Position numbers and translations under genes: made by a program. From JADCRZ01 sp037718865 (GTDB taxonomy: Bacteria; Bacteroidota; Bacteroidia; Chitinophagales; Chitinophagaceae), in contig JBBJMP010000039.1 of the NCBI GenBank assembly GCA_037718865.1, forward strand, positions 1 through 29,583: 29,583 nt of DNA, in the 5' to 3' direction. A model generated the notes under the pieces. That model worked only from the letters and a program-made list of their open reading frames with translations. It had not been told where the DNA came from and ran no database searches. Positions 17,005-25,622 of the stretch are shown one piece after another (within the stretch, counting starts at the first letter, position 1; each line of letters opens with the position of its first letter).

Positions 17005-19092
17005 ATGTCTGTTTTTAATCAGTCCAGAAGCAATATTATCCGTCTCATTTTTATTGGGATATTTTTTATTATAGTTGTGCAGCTTTTTAATCTCCAGATC
17101 ATATCGGGGAAATACCAGAAGCTGGCTAGGGATAATGCCGTATACCCGAAACGGATCTATCCTAACCGTGGAATCATCTTTGACCGTAAGAATAAGGCCA
17201 TTTTGAACAATACCATTATGTATGACCTTACAGTCACTCCTTCCCAGGTCAAAAATATTGATACCTTAGAGCTCTGCTCTTTACTTAACATTGACACCGC
17301 GGAATTCAGAAAGCGTATACTTGATGCCAGATTTAAAAATGGCCCTGTGCGCCCTTCGGTCTTTGAAGACCTTTTGCCGCCATATATGCAGGCCAAATTG
17401 GAGGAAAATATTTACAAATTTCCTGGCTTTACACTGATCGAACGCCCGGTTAGGGTGTATCCGTTTAACGCCGCTGCACACATTATGGGTTATGTAGGCG
17501 AAGTAGATTCTAATATTCTGAGAAAAAGTAATTTCTTTTACCAGTTGGGTGATTATGTAGGACGTTCGGGACTGGAGCAATATTACGAAAGAATACTTAT
17601 GGGTCAGCGTGGCATGCAGTTCCTGATCAAAGACAATAAAAACCGCATCCAGGGCCCTTACCAAAAAGGAGAGGATGATACCCTTGCCATTGCCGGCCGC
17701 AACATGCGCACCTATCTGGATATCGAAGTGCAGCAACTGGCTGAGAAATTAATGACCAATAAGGTGGGGGCCGTTGTGGCTATTGAACCCTTAACAGGAG
17801 GCATCATTGCCATGTCTTCCGGTCCCAACTACAATCCCAACGATCTGACTGGGTCCGAAAAGCAAAAAAATTATGCTAACCTTCAACTGGATGTGGCCGG
17901 CCCCTTGTTAAACAGGGCTGTTAACGGGCGTTATCCGCCTGGTTCCACCTTCAAACCGCTAGGCGCTCTGGTAGCTTTGGACGAAGGTGTGATTACTCCA
18001 TCGTATGGATTCCCTTGCGGGGGGGCTTATCACGGCTGCAACAGGCCCGTTCGTTGCACACATGCCGGCGGAGGGCATGCGGCCAATTTGCGTTTGTCTA
18101 TTGCCAATTCCTGCAATGCCTATTACTCACATGTTTACCGGTTAACGGTGGATAATCCAAACATGGGCGGAGTGGAAAAAGGTTATGAAAGATGGAAAGA
18201 TTATATGAACGCATTTGGTTTAGGAAACCGGCTTGGACTTGACATACCCAGTGAAAACAAGGGAAATATACCGGATACCAACGTATACAACCGCGTGTAT
18301 CGCAATTCATGGAACTCATGCACTAACCTCACACTGGGTATAGGCCAGGACATGATGCTGGCCACTCCCTTACAGCTTGCTAATGCGATGTGCATTATTG
18401 CCAACAAGGGTTATTATTATATACCGCATTTTGCCGCCAAATTCGACGGCTCCTCCCCTGATGACTCCTTATTAAATAAGTTCCGCGTTAAACATGAAGT
18501 GCTAACAAAGATCTCCGATACGGCCTTCAATGCAGTAATAGGAGGCATGCAGGATGTGGTGGATATTGGGACGGCCCGGGTGGCCAGAATTCCCGGTATT
18601 GCCGTCTGCGCCAAGACGGGAACTGCTGAAAACTACCGGATGATAGAGGGCAAACGAACCAAGTTAAAAGATAATTCGGTATTTGTTTGCTTTGCACCCC
18701 GGGATAACCCAAGGATCGCTGTAGCAGTTGTTGTTGAAAACGCAGGTTTTGGGGCCACCTGGGCCGGACCTATCGCAGCCTTATTAATGGAAAAATTTCT
18801 TAATGACACATTAAGGCCTGAAAGAGTAAAAGAAGTTGAACGAATTGCCAAAGCTAACCTGATGCCTGCTTTTTTGGTGCGGGAACAATACCGTGAGGAT
18901 TCTATCCGTGCTTTTAAATGGTTCAAACTGACCAGGGATACCAGTGTTATACAAAAATACCTGGGCAGGTCCAACTCCAAACCTGATTCCACAGGAATAC
19001 CCAAAAACGAAAAAGGGCCTGTGATCAAGAACAACCCAATCAGTAAACCGAAACAAACAATAAAAACGAAGCAGGGATCTGCTATCACTTAG
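17005..19092 (+). CDS. mrdA: Penicillin-binding protein 2 (elongasome transpeptidase)
   Basis: The 695-residue class B PBP cross-links peptidoglycan during lateral growth, paired with the RodA glycosyltransferase. There is one N-terminal membrane anchor (~10-30) and a non-catalytic pedestal with RGIIFDRK, GYVGEVD and YVGRSGLEQYYE. The transpeptidase motifs are S-T-F-K with nucleophile Ser314 and Lys317, S-C-N at 369-371, and K-T-G at 537-539. The C-terminal tail (~620-695) is charged and Pro/Lys-rich, beyond the catalytic domain. Beta-lactams such as mecillinam act on this family. It is separated from mreD by 75 bp and from rodA by 1 bp. Confidence 0.97.
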   Translation: MSVFNQSRSNIIRLIFIGIFFIIVVQLFNLQIISGKYQKLARDNAVYPKRIYPNRGIIFDRKNKAILNNTIMYDLTVTPSQVKNIDTLELCSLLNIDTAEFRKRILDARFKNGPVRPSVFEDLLPPYMQAKLEENIYKFPGFTLIERPVRVYPFNAAAHIMGYVGEVDSNILRKSNFFYQLGDYVGRSGLEQYYERILMGQRGMQFLIKDNKNRIQGPYQKGEDDTLAIAGRNMRTYLDIEVQQLAEKLMTNKVGAVVAIEPLTGGIIAMSSGPNYNPNDLTGSEKQKNYANLQLDVAGPLLNRAVNGRYPPGSTFKPLGALVALDEGVITPSYGFPCGGAYHGCNRPVRCTHAGGGHAANLRLSIANSCNAYYSHVYRLTVDNPNMGGVEKGYERWKDYMNAFGLGNRLGLDIPSENKGNIPDTNVYNRVYRNSWNSCTNLTLGIGQDMMLATPLQLANAMCIIANKGYYYIPHFAAKFDGSSPDDSLLNKFRVKHEVLTKISDTAFNAVIGGMQDVVDIGTARVARIPGIAVCAKTGTAENYRMIEGKRTKLKDNSVFVCFAPRDNPRIAVAVVVENAGFGATWAGPIAALLMEKFLNDTLRPERVKEVERIAKANLMPAFLVREQYREDSIRAFKWFKLTRDTSVIQKYLGRSNSKPDSTGIPKNEKGPVIKNNPISKPKQTIKTKQGSAIT

Positions 19093-19093
19093 T

Positions 19094-20440
19094 ATGAATC
19101 AACGTAACCCCGCTATTTCAAAAGGTATAGATTGGTTGTTGGTTTGGTTATACATTGCTTTGGCGGCAATTGGCATCATCAGCATTTTTGCTGCTTCTTA
19201 CCGCGAAGGGGATGAAATTGTAGAGTCCTTTTTGTCTTTAAAAACAGATTATAGCCGCCAGCTTCTGTACTTCGTTATTGCAGCAGTGTTAGCCACATTT
19301 ATTGTGTTGACAGACAGCAAATTTTTTACAGCTACGGCAAACCTGTGGTATGCATTTGGCATCCTTCTCCTCCTGCTGGTCTTTCCTTTTCATACGTCGG
19401 TAAAGGGTACCAATTCCATTATCCGTTTTGGCTCATTTAATTTTCAACCAGCGGAGCTGTGTAAGGTTTTCGTAAGTCTTGCCCTGGCGAAGTATTTATC
19501 CCGGATTGAAACTGATTTTAGAAAAACCCGCTCTCAATTGATAGCATCTGCCATCGCAGTAATACCGGCCATACTTACCATCATGCAAAGTGAAACGGGA
19601 CTGGCCCTGGTTTATTTTTCTTTTTTCCTGGTCATGTTCAGGGAAGGATTGCCTGCAATAATCCTGATTGTAGGCTTCTCCCTGGCTGTACTTGTGGTGG
19701 CCACTTTACTGATCGAGCCGAATATATTAGCAATCATCCTTACCGCCGCTGCTTTGCTAACCATATATTTTCTGAGAAAACAGATAAAACGAAAAAGGGA
19801 ATATCTTATTTATATCATTATGATATGGGCGGTTTGTGTGGGTGTTCAACGTTTTGCCGTTCCATTCATGTTTAACGAAGTTTTTCAACCTTACCAGGTA
19901 AAGAGGATCTATGATACTATAGGCAAGGATTATATACCTAAAACCCAGGCTGACGCTATCCAGATTGAACAAAAAACGAAAGTAAAAAAGAAAGGTGATG
20001 AGAGCAATTACAACGTAAAGCAAAGTAAGATTGCCATCGGTAGCGGTAGATTTATAGGGAAGGGCCTGTTGAGCGGCACCCAGACACGTTACGACTTCGT
20101 CCCGGAGCAACGAACTGATTTTATATTCTGTACTATTGGCGAAGGTTTTGGTTTCGTAGGCAGCATCATCCTGATGAGCATTTATTTTATCCTCTTAATG
20201 CGTATAGTGACCATTGCGGAACGACAGCGAAGCGTATTCAGCCGCTGTTACGCCTATGGTGTGGCGTGTGTGCTCTTTTTCCATATTGCTATCAATGTTT
20301 GTATGACCATAGGCCTTGCACCGGTTATTGGCATCCCACTTCCCTTTATCAGTTATGGAGGAACTTCCCTGCTCAGCTTTACCATTCTTTTGTTTATCCT
20401 TATCCGCTTAGACGCCGACAGGCAGATGGTGTTGAGATAG
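19094..20440 (+). CDS. rodA: Peptidoglycan glycosyltransferase RodA (SEDS family)
   Basis: The 448-residue polytopic membrane enzyme polymerises lipid II into glycan strands as partner of PBP2. Recognisable SEDS segments are FGSFNFQPAELCKVFVSLALA, IPAILTIMQSETGLALVYF, VPEQRTDFIFCTIGEGFGFVGS and IPLPFISYGGTS near the C-terminus. It is longer than the ~370-residue E. coli protein, because of an extra central membrane segment region and a charged loop (~285-320, KTKVKKKGDE) as often seen in Bacteroidota. It starts 1 bp after the pbp2 stop, consistent with translational coupling. Confidence 0.95.
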   Translation: MNQRNPAISKGIDWLLVWLYIALAAIGIISIFAASYREGDEIVESFLSLKTDYSRQLLYFVIAAVLATFIVLTDSKFFTATANLWYAFGILLLLLVFPFHTSVKGTNSIIRFGSFNFQPAELCKVFVSLALAKYLSRIETDFRKTRSQLIASAIAVIPAILTIMQSETGLALVYFSFFLVMFREGLPAIILIVGFSLAVLVVATLLIEPNILAIILTAAALLTIYFLRKQIKRKREYLIYIIMIWAVCVGVQRFAVPFMFNEVFQPYQVKRIYDTIGKDYIPKTQADAIQIEQKTKVKKKGDESNYNVKQSKIAIGSGRFIGKGLLSGTQTRYDFVPEQRTDFIFCTIGEGFGFVGSIILMSIYFILLMRIVTIAERQRSVFSRCYAYGVACVLFFHIAINVCMTIGLAPVIGIPLPFISYGGTSLLSFTILLFILIRLDADRQMVLR

Positions 20441-20454
20441 TTAACCTTTAATTC

Positions 20455-21195
20455 ATGAAAATCATTCCGCTTTCGGAGGGGTCATTCACGATAGACAAGA
20501 CTAAACTGTTTGTCCCTTTTAATACAGACACCGACGACCTGCAAGGCAGGGCTATGGGAAGCTTGTTGGTAGAAGTTCAGCCTTTCGCCCTGGTGACTTC
20601 AGAGGATGTTTTATTACTTGATACGGGTTTGGGGTTCGAAAAAGATGGCGTTTTACAGATTCATAAGAACCTGATGGATAACGGCATCAACCCGTCTGAA
20701 GTCACCAAGGTTTTGATGACCCACCTTCATAAGGACCATGCCGGGGGAGTTAGTGCCTACCAGGCAGATCATCCGCCAGGCGAGCTGGCTTTTCCAAACG
20801 CTACCTATTATATTCAGGGACAGGAGTTAGCTTTTGCGTTTGAAAAAGGATTTCCTTCGTATATCACAGCAGAACTGGAATGCCTGAAAAAAGCACCCAA
20901 CGTGGTTTTGATGGAAGGCAACGGCATACTGAATGGTTACATCAAATACCATATTACAGGGGGCCATTCTCCTTTTCACCAGGTGTTCTGGATTGTAGAC
21001 GGCGGAGAGACCGTTTTTTTGGGCGGTGATGATGCTCCCCAGCTGCACCAGATGAAAAGCCGTTTCGTTGCGAAATACGATTACGATGGAAAAAAATGCA
21101 TGGAACTTCGTCAGCAATGGTGGAAGCAGGGGGAAGAAGAAAAATGGACGTTCTTATTTTATCATGATATCAAAACACCCGTGTTCGGTTTTTAA
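20455..21195 (+). CDS. MBL-fold metallo-hydrolase
   Basis: The 246-residue soluble metallo-beta-lactamase-fold protein has a complete dinuclear metal site: H90-x-H92-x-D94-H95 in MTHLHKDHAGG, His171 in TGGHSPFH, Asp192 in LGGDDAP and His237 in FYHDIK; Asp56 in LLDTGLG is also typical. Closest in style to AHL-lactonase/glyoxalase II-like hydrolases, but the substrate is not predictable. No signal peptide, so it should be cytoplasmic. It begins 14 bp after rodA and is probably transcribed with the mre operon. It converges on the 21222-21644 gene with only 26 bp between the stops. Confidence 0.9.
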   Translation: MKIIPLSEGSFTIDKTKLFVPFNTDTDDLQGRAMGSLLVEVQPFALVTSEDVLLLDTGLGFEKDGVLQIHKNLMDNGINPSEVTKVLMTHLHKDHAGGVSAYQADHPPGELAFPNATYYIQGQELAFAFEKGFPSYITAELECLKKAPNVVLMEGNGILNGYIKYHITGGHSPFHQVFWIVDGGETVFLGGDDAPQLHQMKSRFVAKYDYDGKKCMELRQQWWKQGEEEKWTFLFYHDIKTPVFGF

Positions 21196-21221
21196 GTAGG
21201 CTCACCTATTCCGTCTCACCT

Positions 21222-21644
21222 TCACTGTTGAAAGGGACGTTGTTTTTGCTGACGCAGTTGTTGGTTGATGTCCCTGCGATCCCGGAGTTCCCTTTGCAGA
21301 TAATTGTTAAATTCTTTATCTACTTTAAAGAACTGATTTACACGTTCACCTGGCAGGGCATGTGAAAATTCATTTTTATACCTTTTCCTGATATTGATGA
21401 CTTTTTCTTCCATATCAATAACATCCATATTTCTGTTTTGCCTTCTCACATCTCTAAGTTCAAGGTTATACTTGTTATAAATAGGCCAAAACTTCTGGGC
21501 TTCTTGTATACTGAGATTAAGCTGTTTGGTAAGATAGGCGATCTTTAAAGCCTCCAGCCTGCCCTTCTGGTTTTCTTGCTGGGCAAAGCCGGCAACGGCA
21601 AACCAACTTAATAAACTTATGATAATTAGTATCTGCTTCATCAC
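21222..21644 (-). CDS. Secreted Spy/CpxP-like small protein
   Basis: This 140-residue protein has a signal peptide (~1-21, ending GFAQQ) and an all-helical, charged mature part. The segment LNLSIQEAQKFWPIYNKY is of the type found in Bacteroidota periplasmic Spy/CpxP-like or heavy-metal-sensor-like proteins next to ECF sigma genes. The end is rich in Gln and Arg. It is the last gene of a sigma/anti-sigma unit, starting 6 bp after the upstream stop. Likely a periplasmic chaperone-like protein or stress sensor under the same sigma factor. The family assignment is by pattern only. Confidence 0.75.
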   Translation of the reverse strand: MMKQILIIISLLSWFAVAGFAQQENQKGRLEALKIAYLTKQLNLSIQEAQKFWPIYNKYNLELRDVRRQNRNMDVIDMEEKVINIRKRYKNEFSHALPGERVNQFFKVDKEFNNYLQRELRDRRDINQQLRQQKQRPFQQ

Positions 21645-21650
21645 ATGAAA

Positions 21651-22517
21651 TTAATTTATCGTCACATCTTTAGCTACAGCATGCTGATCAAGGTATTGTT
21701 GAAGCTCCTGGTCAGATACGTCTGACAGCAATTCTTTAAGATCTTCCTCTTTCAAATCAAAACTTGCTATACTACTGTTTTCGGGAATAGTGACCGTGTT
21801 GTTATCTAAATAGTCTACAATTTCGTCATCGCTTAGCGTTTCGATGGCTGCAAATTCGTTACCAGAACCGGGTAAAGGTTCAGGTTGAAAAAATAACCAG
21901 GCCCCTAGTGCCACCATGCCGGTTATCGCCGCCGCTGCCGCGTAACGAAACAGGCGCTTGCTCACTTTCAAAGAAATAAGTTTAGGCCGCTGTCCGTGTC
22001 TGGCCTTTTTAATTATTTGCCCGGATAACTGATCAAAATATCCGGCGGGCACTGTGTATACATTTTTATCTCTTGCCTCGTTTAACAGGGGAGAAACCGG
22101 GTCAAATTGCCGGTTGACAAAATCAATGGCAGTTGCACCTGCCAGAACATCCATGGATAGTTCATCAAAATAGCCGGATGGCACACTAAAAGGAATCTTT
22201 TTTTCTAATTGACCTAAAATCGGGGACAGAGCTTCCAGCTCTTCCTTTGGCGAACCGGCTTCCATTGCCCTGATACGGCTTAGCACAGTTTTTGACAGGT
22301 GTTCAAAATAATCGGGAGGAGTAGTAAAAGGGGTTTTATGTGGAGCCCCTTTTATGGCAACTGGCGTTTCTTCAATAATGCTTATCCGGTTTAGAATCTC
22401 TGCTGCCAGCCCTTCAAAGTAGTCCTGGGGAGTTTGATAGGGATTTCCGGCGTTAATCTCCGCAACCAAAGGGCTAATTTGTTTTAACTCCTGCAATATG
22501 TTCCTTGAATTTCCCAT
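21651..22517 (-). CDS. Putative membrane anti-sigma factor with four YF-motif repeats
   Basis: The 288-residue protein has one predicted membrane segment (~191-210, YAAAAAITGMVALGAWLFF), a cytoplasmic N-terminal ~185 residues and a C-terminal ~75-residue acidic periplasmic part (DDEIVDYLDNN, LKELLSDVSDQELQQYL). The N-terminal half holds four copies of P-[YF]-x-[TV]-P-x-x-YF-[ED]-x-L at about 25-45, 62-82, 108-127 and 152-172; in the fourth copy the leading proline is replaced by valine. It lies 66 bp after the ECF sigma gene and 6 bp before the Spy-like gene, the place expected for an anti-sigma factor. It lacks an obvious HxxxCxxC zinc motif, so it is not a classic ZAS protein. The function is inferred from context and topology. 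Confidence 0.7.
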   Translation of the reverse strand: MGNSRNILQELKQISPLVAEINAGNPYQTPQDYFEGLAAEILNRISIIEETPVAIKGAPHKTPFTTPPDYFEHLSKTVLSRIRAMEAGSPKEELEALSPILGQLEKKIPFSVPSGYFDELSMDVLAGATAIDFVNRQFDPVSPLLNEARDKNVYTVPAGYFDQLSGQIIKKARHGQRPKLISLKVSKRLFRYAAAAAITGMVALGAWLFFQPEPLPGSGNEFAAIETLSDDEIVDYLDNNTVTIPENSSIASFDLKEEDLKELLSDVSDQELQQYLDQHAVAKDVTIN

Positions 22518-22583
22518 CCTGCCTTTAAGACCTGTTTTGTTAATAAAAGTTTAATACCTGCTCATTGCACTCTAATATTCGGG

Positions 22584-23147
22584 TTAATTTCTGGTACTGT
22601 TGAGCATAAAATCCTCGATCTTTTTTACCGCATGATGGTAAGAAGCCTTCAGTGCGCCCTGGGATGTTTCAAGGACCTGGCTCATTTCCTCATATGGCAT
22701 CTCATCAAAGTAGCGTAAATTGAATACAACACGCTGTTTCTCGGGTAATTGCTGAACCGCTAACTGCAGTTTCCATTCCACTTTATCATAATTGAAATAC
22801 TTGTCTGCCTTTATGTGGTTGGTGAGTCCGGATTCTACATCGTTTAGCGAAACAGAAGATTTTCGTTTTTGCAGTTCCAGAAAAGTCAAACATTCGTTAG
22901 TCGCAATTCGGTATAACCAGGTGTACAACCGGGCATCTTCCCTGAAATTCTGCAGTCCATTCCATACACGAATAAACACATTTTGTAAAACATCATTCGC
23001 ATCCTCATGATTGATCACCATCCGGCGAATATGCCAATATATTTTTTCCTGATATTTTTTTATGATAGCTGTGAAACCTTTCTCTTTAGTTTGGGGATTT
23101 CTGAATTCCTGTAGTAATTCCGTATCGGGAGCAGTAACAGCCATCAT
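22584..23147 (-). CDS. ECF-family RNA polymerase sigma factor
   Basis: The 187-residue protein has only sigma region 2 (YQEKIYWHIRRMV, HEDANDVLQNVFIRVWNGL, LYTWLYRIATNECL) and region 4 (LPEKQRVVFNLRYFDEMPYEEMSQVL, then a helix-turn-helix ending in the KASYHHAVKKIEDFM recognition segment), the ECF layout. It should direct RNA polymerase to a stress or surface regulon and be held by the membrane protein encoded next. I prefer ATG 23147 (MMAVTAPDTELL) to the longer form from TTG 23180. It is first gene of the three-gene unit running to 21222. Confidence 0.93.
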   Translation of the reverse strand: MMAVTAPDTELLQEFRNPQTKEKGFTAIIKKYQEKIYWHIRRMVINHEDANDVLQNVFIRVWNGLQNFREDARLYTWLYRIATNECLTFLELQKRKSSVSLNDVESGLTNHIKADKYFNYDKVEWKLQLAVQQLPEKQRVVFNLRYFDEMPYEEMSQVLETSQGALKASYHHAVKKIEDFMLNSTRN

Positions 23148-23300
23148 TTGCAATTTATTAAGAATCCGGATTAGATGCAATTTACCCCGCTAAGTTTAAT
23201 GAGGATTTATGAAAGCACCAGACGTTTATGTGCCACCACAGACCTGGCTTTGAATAAGACCTGCCGAAGCCAAACATGGAGGCCACCTGGCATAGGTTGA

Positions 23301-24263
23301 CTATCCGTTCTTTCTGGCTATAACTTTTTGAGCAGCTTCAACAATATAGGGAGTATCTAACCCGTATTTTTTCAGCAGCTCCAAGGGCTGACCGCTTTCT
23401 CCAAAAGTATCTTTTGTGCCAATGTATTCTATGGGTATGGGAAAGTTCCTGGCTGCAACCTGGGCAATCCCATCACCCAAACCGCCAATAACATTATGCT
23501 CTTCTACAGTAACCGCACAACCGGTTTTGCGAATTGAATTGAGCACGGCTTCCGCATCAAGAGGCTTGATCGTATGCAGATTGATCACCTCTACCGAAAT
23601 ACCACTATCCTGCAGTATCTGGCCAGCTTCAATGGCTTTCCATACCATATGTCCGCAGGCAAAAATGGAAACATCATTACCTTCAGCGAAGAACTGTGCT
23701 TTGCCAATCTCGAACTTCTGGTCAGGCGCTGTGAAGATGGGCCATACCGGGCGCCCGAAACGTAAATACACCGGTCCCTCGTATTCGGCTATGGCCATGG
23801 TAGCTGCCTTGGTTTGGTTGTAGTCGCAGGGAACGATCACCGTCATTCCAGGCAACATTTTCATCATTCCTATGTCTTCAAGGATCTGGTGCGTAGCTCC
23901 GTCTTCGCCTAAGGTGAGGCCGGCGTGCGAAGCGCAGATTTTTACATTTTTGTTTGAATAGGCCACGGACTGGCGGATCTGGTCATAAACGCGGCCGGTT
24001 GCAAAATTGGCGAAAGTGGTGGCAAAAGGGATCTTACCACCAATGGTTAAACCTGCAGAAATACCTATCATATTTGCTTCGGCAATACCACATTGTATAA
24101 AACGTTCCGGAAATTCCTTAATGAACTGATTTAATTTCAATGAACCGGCAAGGTCGGCAGTCAGCGCAACAACATTTACATTTTTACGTGCAGCCTCAAC
24201 TATGCCTTCGCCAAAGCCACTGCGGGTATCTTTCTGGCCGGTAACTTGAATTTCTCTTAACAT
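23301..24263 (-). CDS. Transketolase, C-terminal subunit
   Basis: This 320-residue protein covers the pyrimidine-binding and C-terminal domains of transketolase only. It has the TPP-activating glutamate in RFIQCGIAEANMIGISAGL (split), the SHAGLTLGEDGATHQ motif, and the last domain from ~190 with EEHNVIGGLGDGIAQ. In organisms with split transketolase it forms an active complex with a separate ~280-residue N-terminal subunit that binds the TPP diphosphate, moving two-carbon units in the pentose phosphate pathway. No N-terminal subunit gene is in this window: the neighbours are galE upstream and an ECF sigma downstream. Its usual start MLREIQ is at ATG 24263. Confidence 0.93.
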   Translation of the reverse strand: MLREIQVTGQKDTRSGFGEGIVEAARKNVNVVALTADLAGSLKLNQFIKEFPERFIQCGIAEANMIGISAGLTIGGKIPFATTFANFATGRVYDQIRQSVAYSNKNVKICASHAGLTLGEDGATHQILEDIGMMKMLPGMTVIVPCDYNQTKAATMAIAEYEGPVYLRFGRPVWPIFTAPDQKFEIGKAQFFAEGNDVSIFACGHMVWKAIEAGQILQDSGISVEVINLHTIKPLDAEAVLNSIRKTGCAVTVEEHNVIGGLGDGIAQVAARNFPIPIEYIGTKDTFGESGQPLELLKKYGLDTPYIVEAAQKVIARKNG

Positions 24264-24383
24264 TGGAAGTATGTGATGGGAATGATTAATGAATTAGATG
24301 ACCCTATCCGGTTTCTACAGTTCGCAAAGAAAAGCAGAAGTTTTGAATATTGGGTCCGGGGTTTGTTTTTTATTTGGGGGGGT

Positions 24384-24474
24384 TCGGAGTTCAAAGTCGG
24401 AGTTCCAGTCTAGAGTCGGGAGTCAGGAGTGTACAATCTCACATCGTACATCTTACATCCGCACATTGCACATT
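24384..24474 (-). repeat. Degenerate 7-bp periodic tract at the 3' end of galE
   Basis: Read on the minus strand from the galE stop: tgtgcaa, tgtgcgg, atgtaag, atgtacg, atgtgag, attgtac, then actcctg, actcccg, actctag and further ACTCCGA-like units, ending near a run of seven C. Two families of heptads (ATGTRNG and ACTCCNG) sit back to back. Such low-complexity heptads recur between genes in some Bacteroidota genomes, which I state from memory. Confidence 0.7.
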
Positions 24475-25528
24475 AATTCAGTCCAGTCTTATTCTTATTA
24501 TAAAACTTTTCATCTGCCTTCAGGCGCTGTTCCCATTTCCAGGCCGAGGACATCATATCCTCCAGGCCGTAACGGATTTCCCACCCCAGCTCGCTACGGG
24601 CGAAATCATTATTTGCATAAATGGCAACAACATCGCCCGGGCGGCGTGGACCAATGACATAATTTAATTTGACATTACTGACCTTTTCGAAAGCATGAAT
24701 CGCTTCTAGTACCGACACCCCATTGCCGGTGCCGAGATTAAAGATTTCAGATTTTTTAGTGGATTTATTATCGTTTAAATATTTAATGGCCAGCGTGTGG
24801 GCATGGGCGATGTCCATGACGTGAATAAAGTCGCGTATACATGAGCCATCTCGGGTAGGATAATCATCTCCGTACACCTTTAGCTGCGGGATCTTACCCA
24901 CAGCGGTTTGGGTAATGGCAGGTACCAGGTTAGCCGGTTTGCCAATCGGCAGCTCTCCGATGAGGGAGCTGGGATGTGCACCAACAGGATTAAAATATCG
25001 GAGCAAAACACAATGTGCAGGCTGAACTCTGGCAAATTCGTTAATGATCTGCTCTCCCATCTGCTTGGTTAGCCCGTAAGGTGATTCAGCCGGTTTCATT
25101 GGTGTGGCTTCGGTTACCGGAATAGTATCCGGATTTCCGTACACTGTGCAGGATGATGAAAAAACAAAATAGGGAATTTCAAATTCCTGCACACATTTCA
25201 ACAGGTTTATCAAAGAAGTGAGGTTATTTTCAAAATACATTAATGGTTGTTCTACAGATTCACCAACAGCTTTAAAAGCAGCAAAATGAATAATACCAAG
25301 AATATCTTCATTTTCCTGAAAGATGGCAAACGTATCATCGAAATTACAAAGGTCAACTTTATAATTTTTTACCCTTTTGCCGGTGATCTTTTCAACCCCT
25401 TCCAGTATACGGGCAGATGAACGCGAATTATCATCCGCAGAAATGACATCATAACCATTCTCCATCAGGTCAATAATAGTATGAGAACCAATGTATCCGC
25501 ACCCGCCCGTTACAAGTATTTTTTTCAT
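24473..25528 (-). CDS. galE: UDP-glucose 4-epimerase
   Basis: The 351-residue short-chain dehydrogenase-type enzyme interconverts UDP-glucose and UDP-galactose with bound NAD+. It shows the Rossmann motif TGGCGYIGSH (~6-15), FAAFKAVGESV, catalytic FSSSCTVYG and YGLTK (Tyr-x-x-x-Lys), RYFNPVGAHPS and RDFIHVMD. ATG 25528 (MKKILVTGG) is chosen over an in-frame start at 25585, which would add 19 residues before the nucleotide-binding strand. It follows rmlA by 94 bp and both supply nucleotide sugars for surface polysaccharide. Confidence 0.95.
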   Translation of the reverse strand: MKKILVTGGCGYIGSHTIIDLMENGYDVISADDNSRSSARILEGVEKITGKRVKNYKVDLCNFDDTFAIFQENEDILGIIHFAAFKAVGESVEQPLMYFENNLTSLINLLKCVQEFEIPYFVFSSSCTVYGNPDTIPVTEATPMKPAESPYGLTKQMGEQIINEFARVQPAHCVLLRYFNPVGAHPSSLIGELPIGKPANLVPAITQTAVGKIPQLKVYGDDYPTRDGSCIRDFIHVMDIAHAHTLAIKYLNDNKSTKKSEIFNLGTGNGVSVLEAIHAFEKVSNVKLNYVIGPRRPGDVVAIYANNDFARSELGWEIRYGLEDMMSSAWKWEQRLKADEKFYNKNKTGLN

Positions 25529-25622
25529 GCGCTGAATTATTTCAATGAGATTTTTTGATGATGTCAATCTGTATAAATCCGGCAAGTTAAGAACAATTTG
25601 GCATGCCGATAACTAAAGTGTT

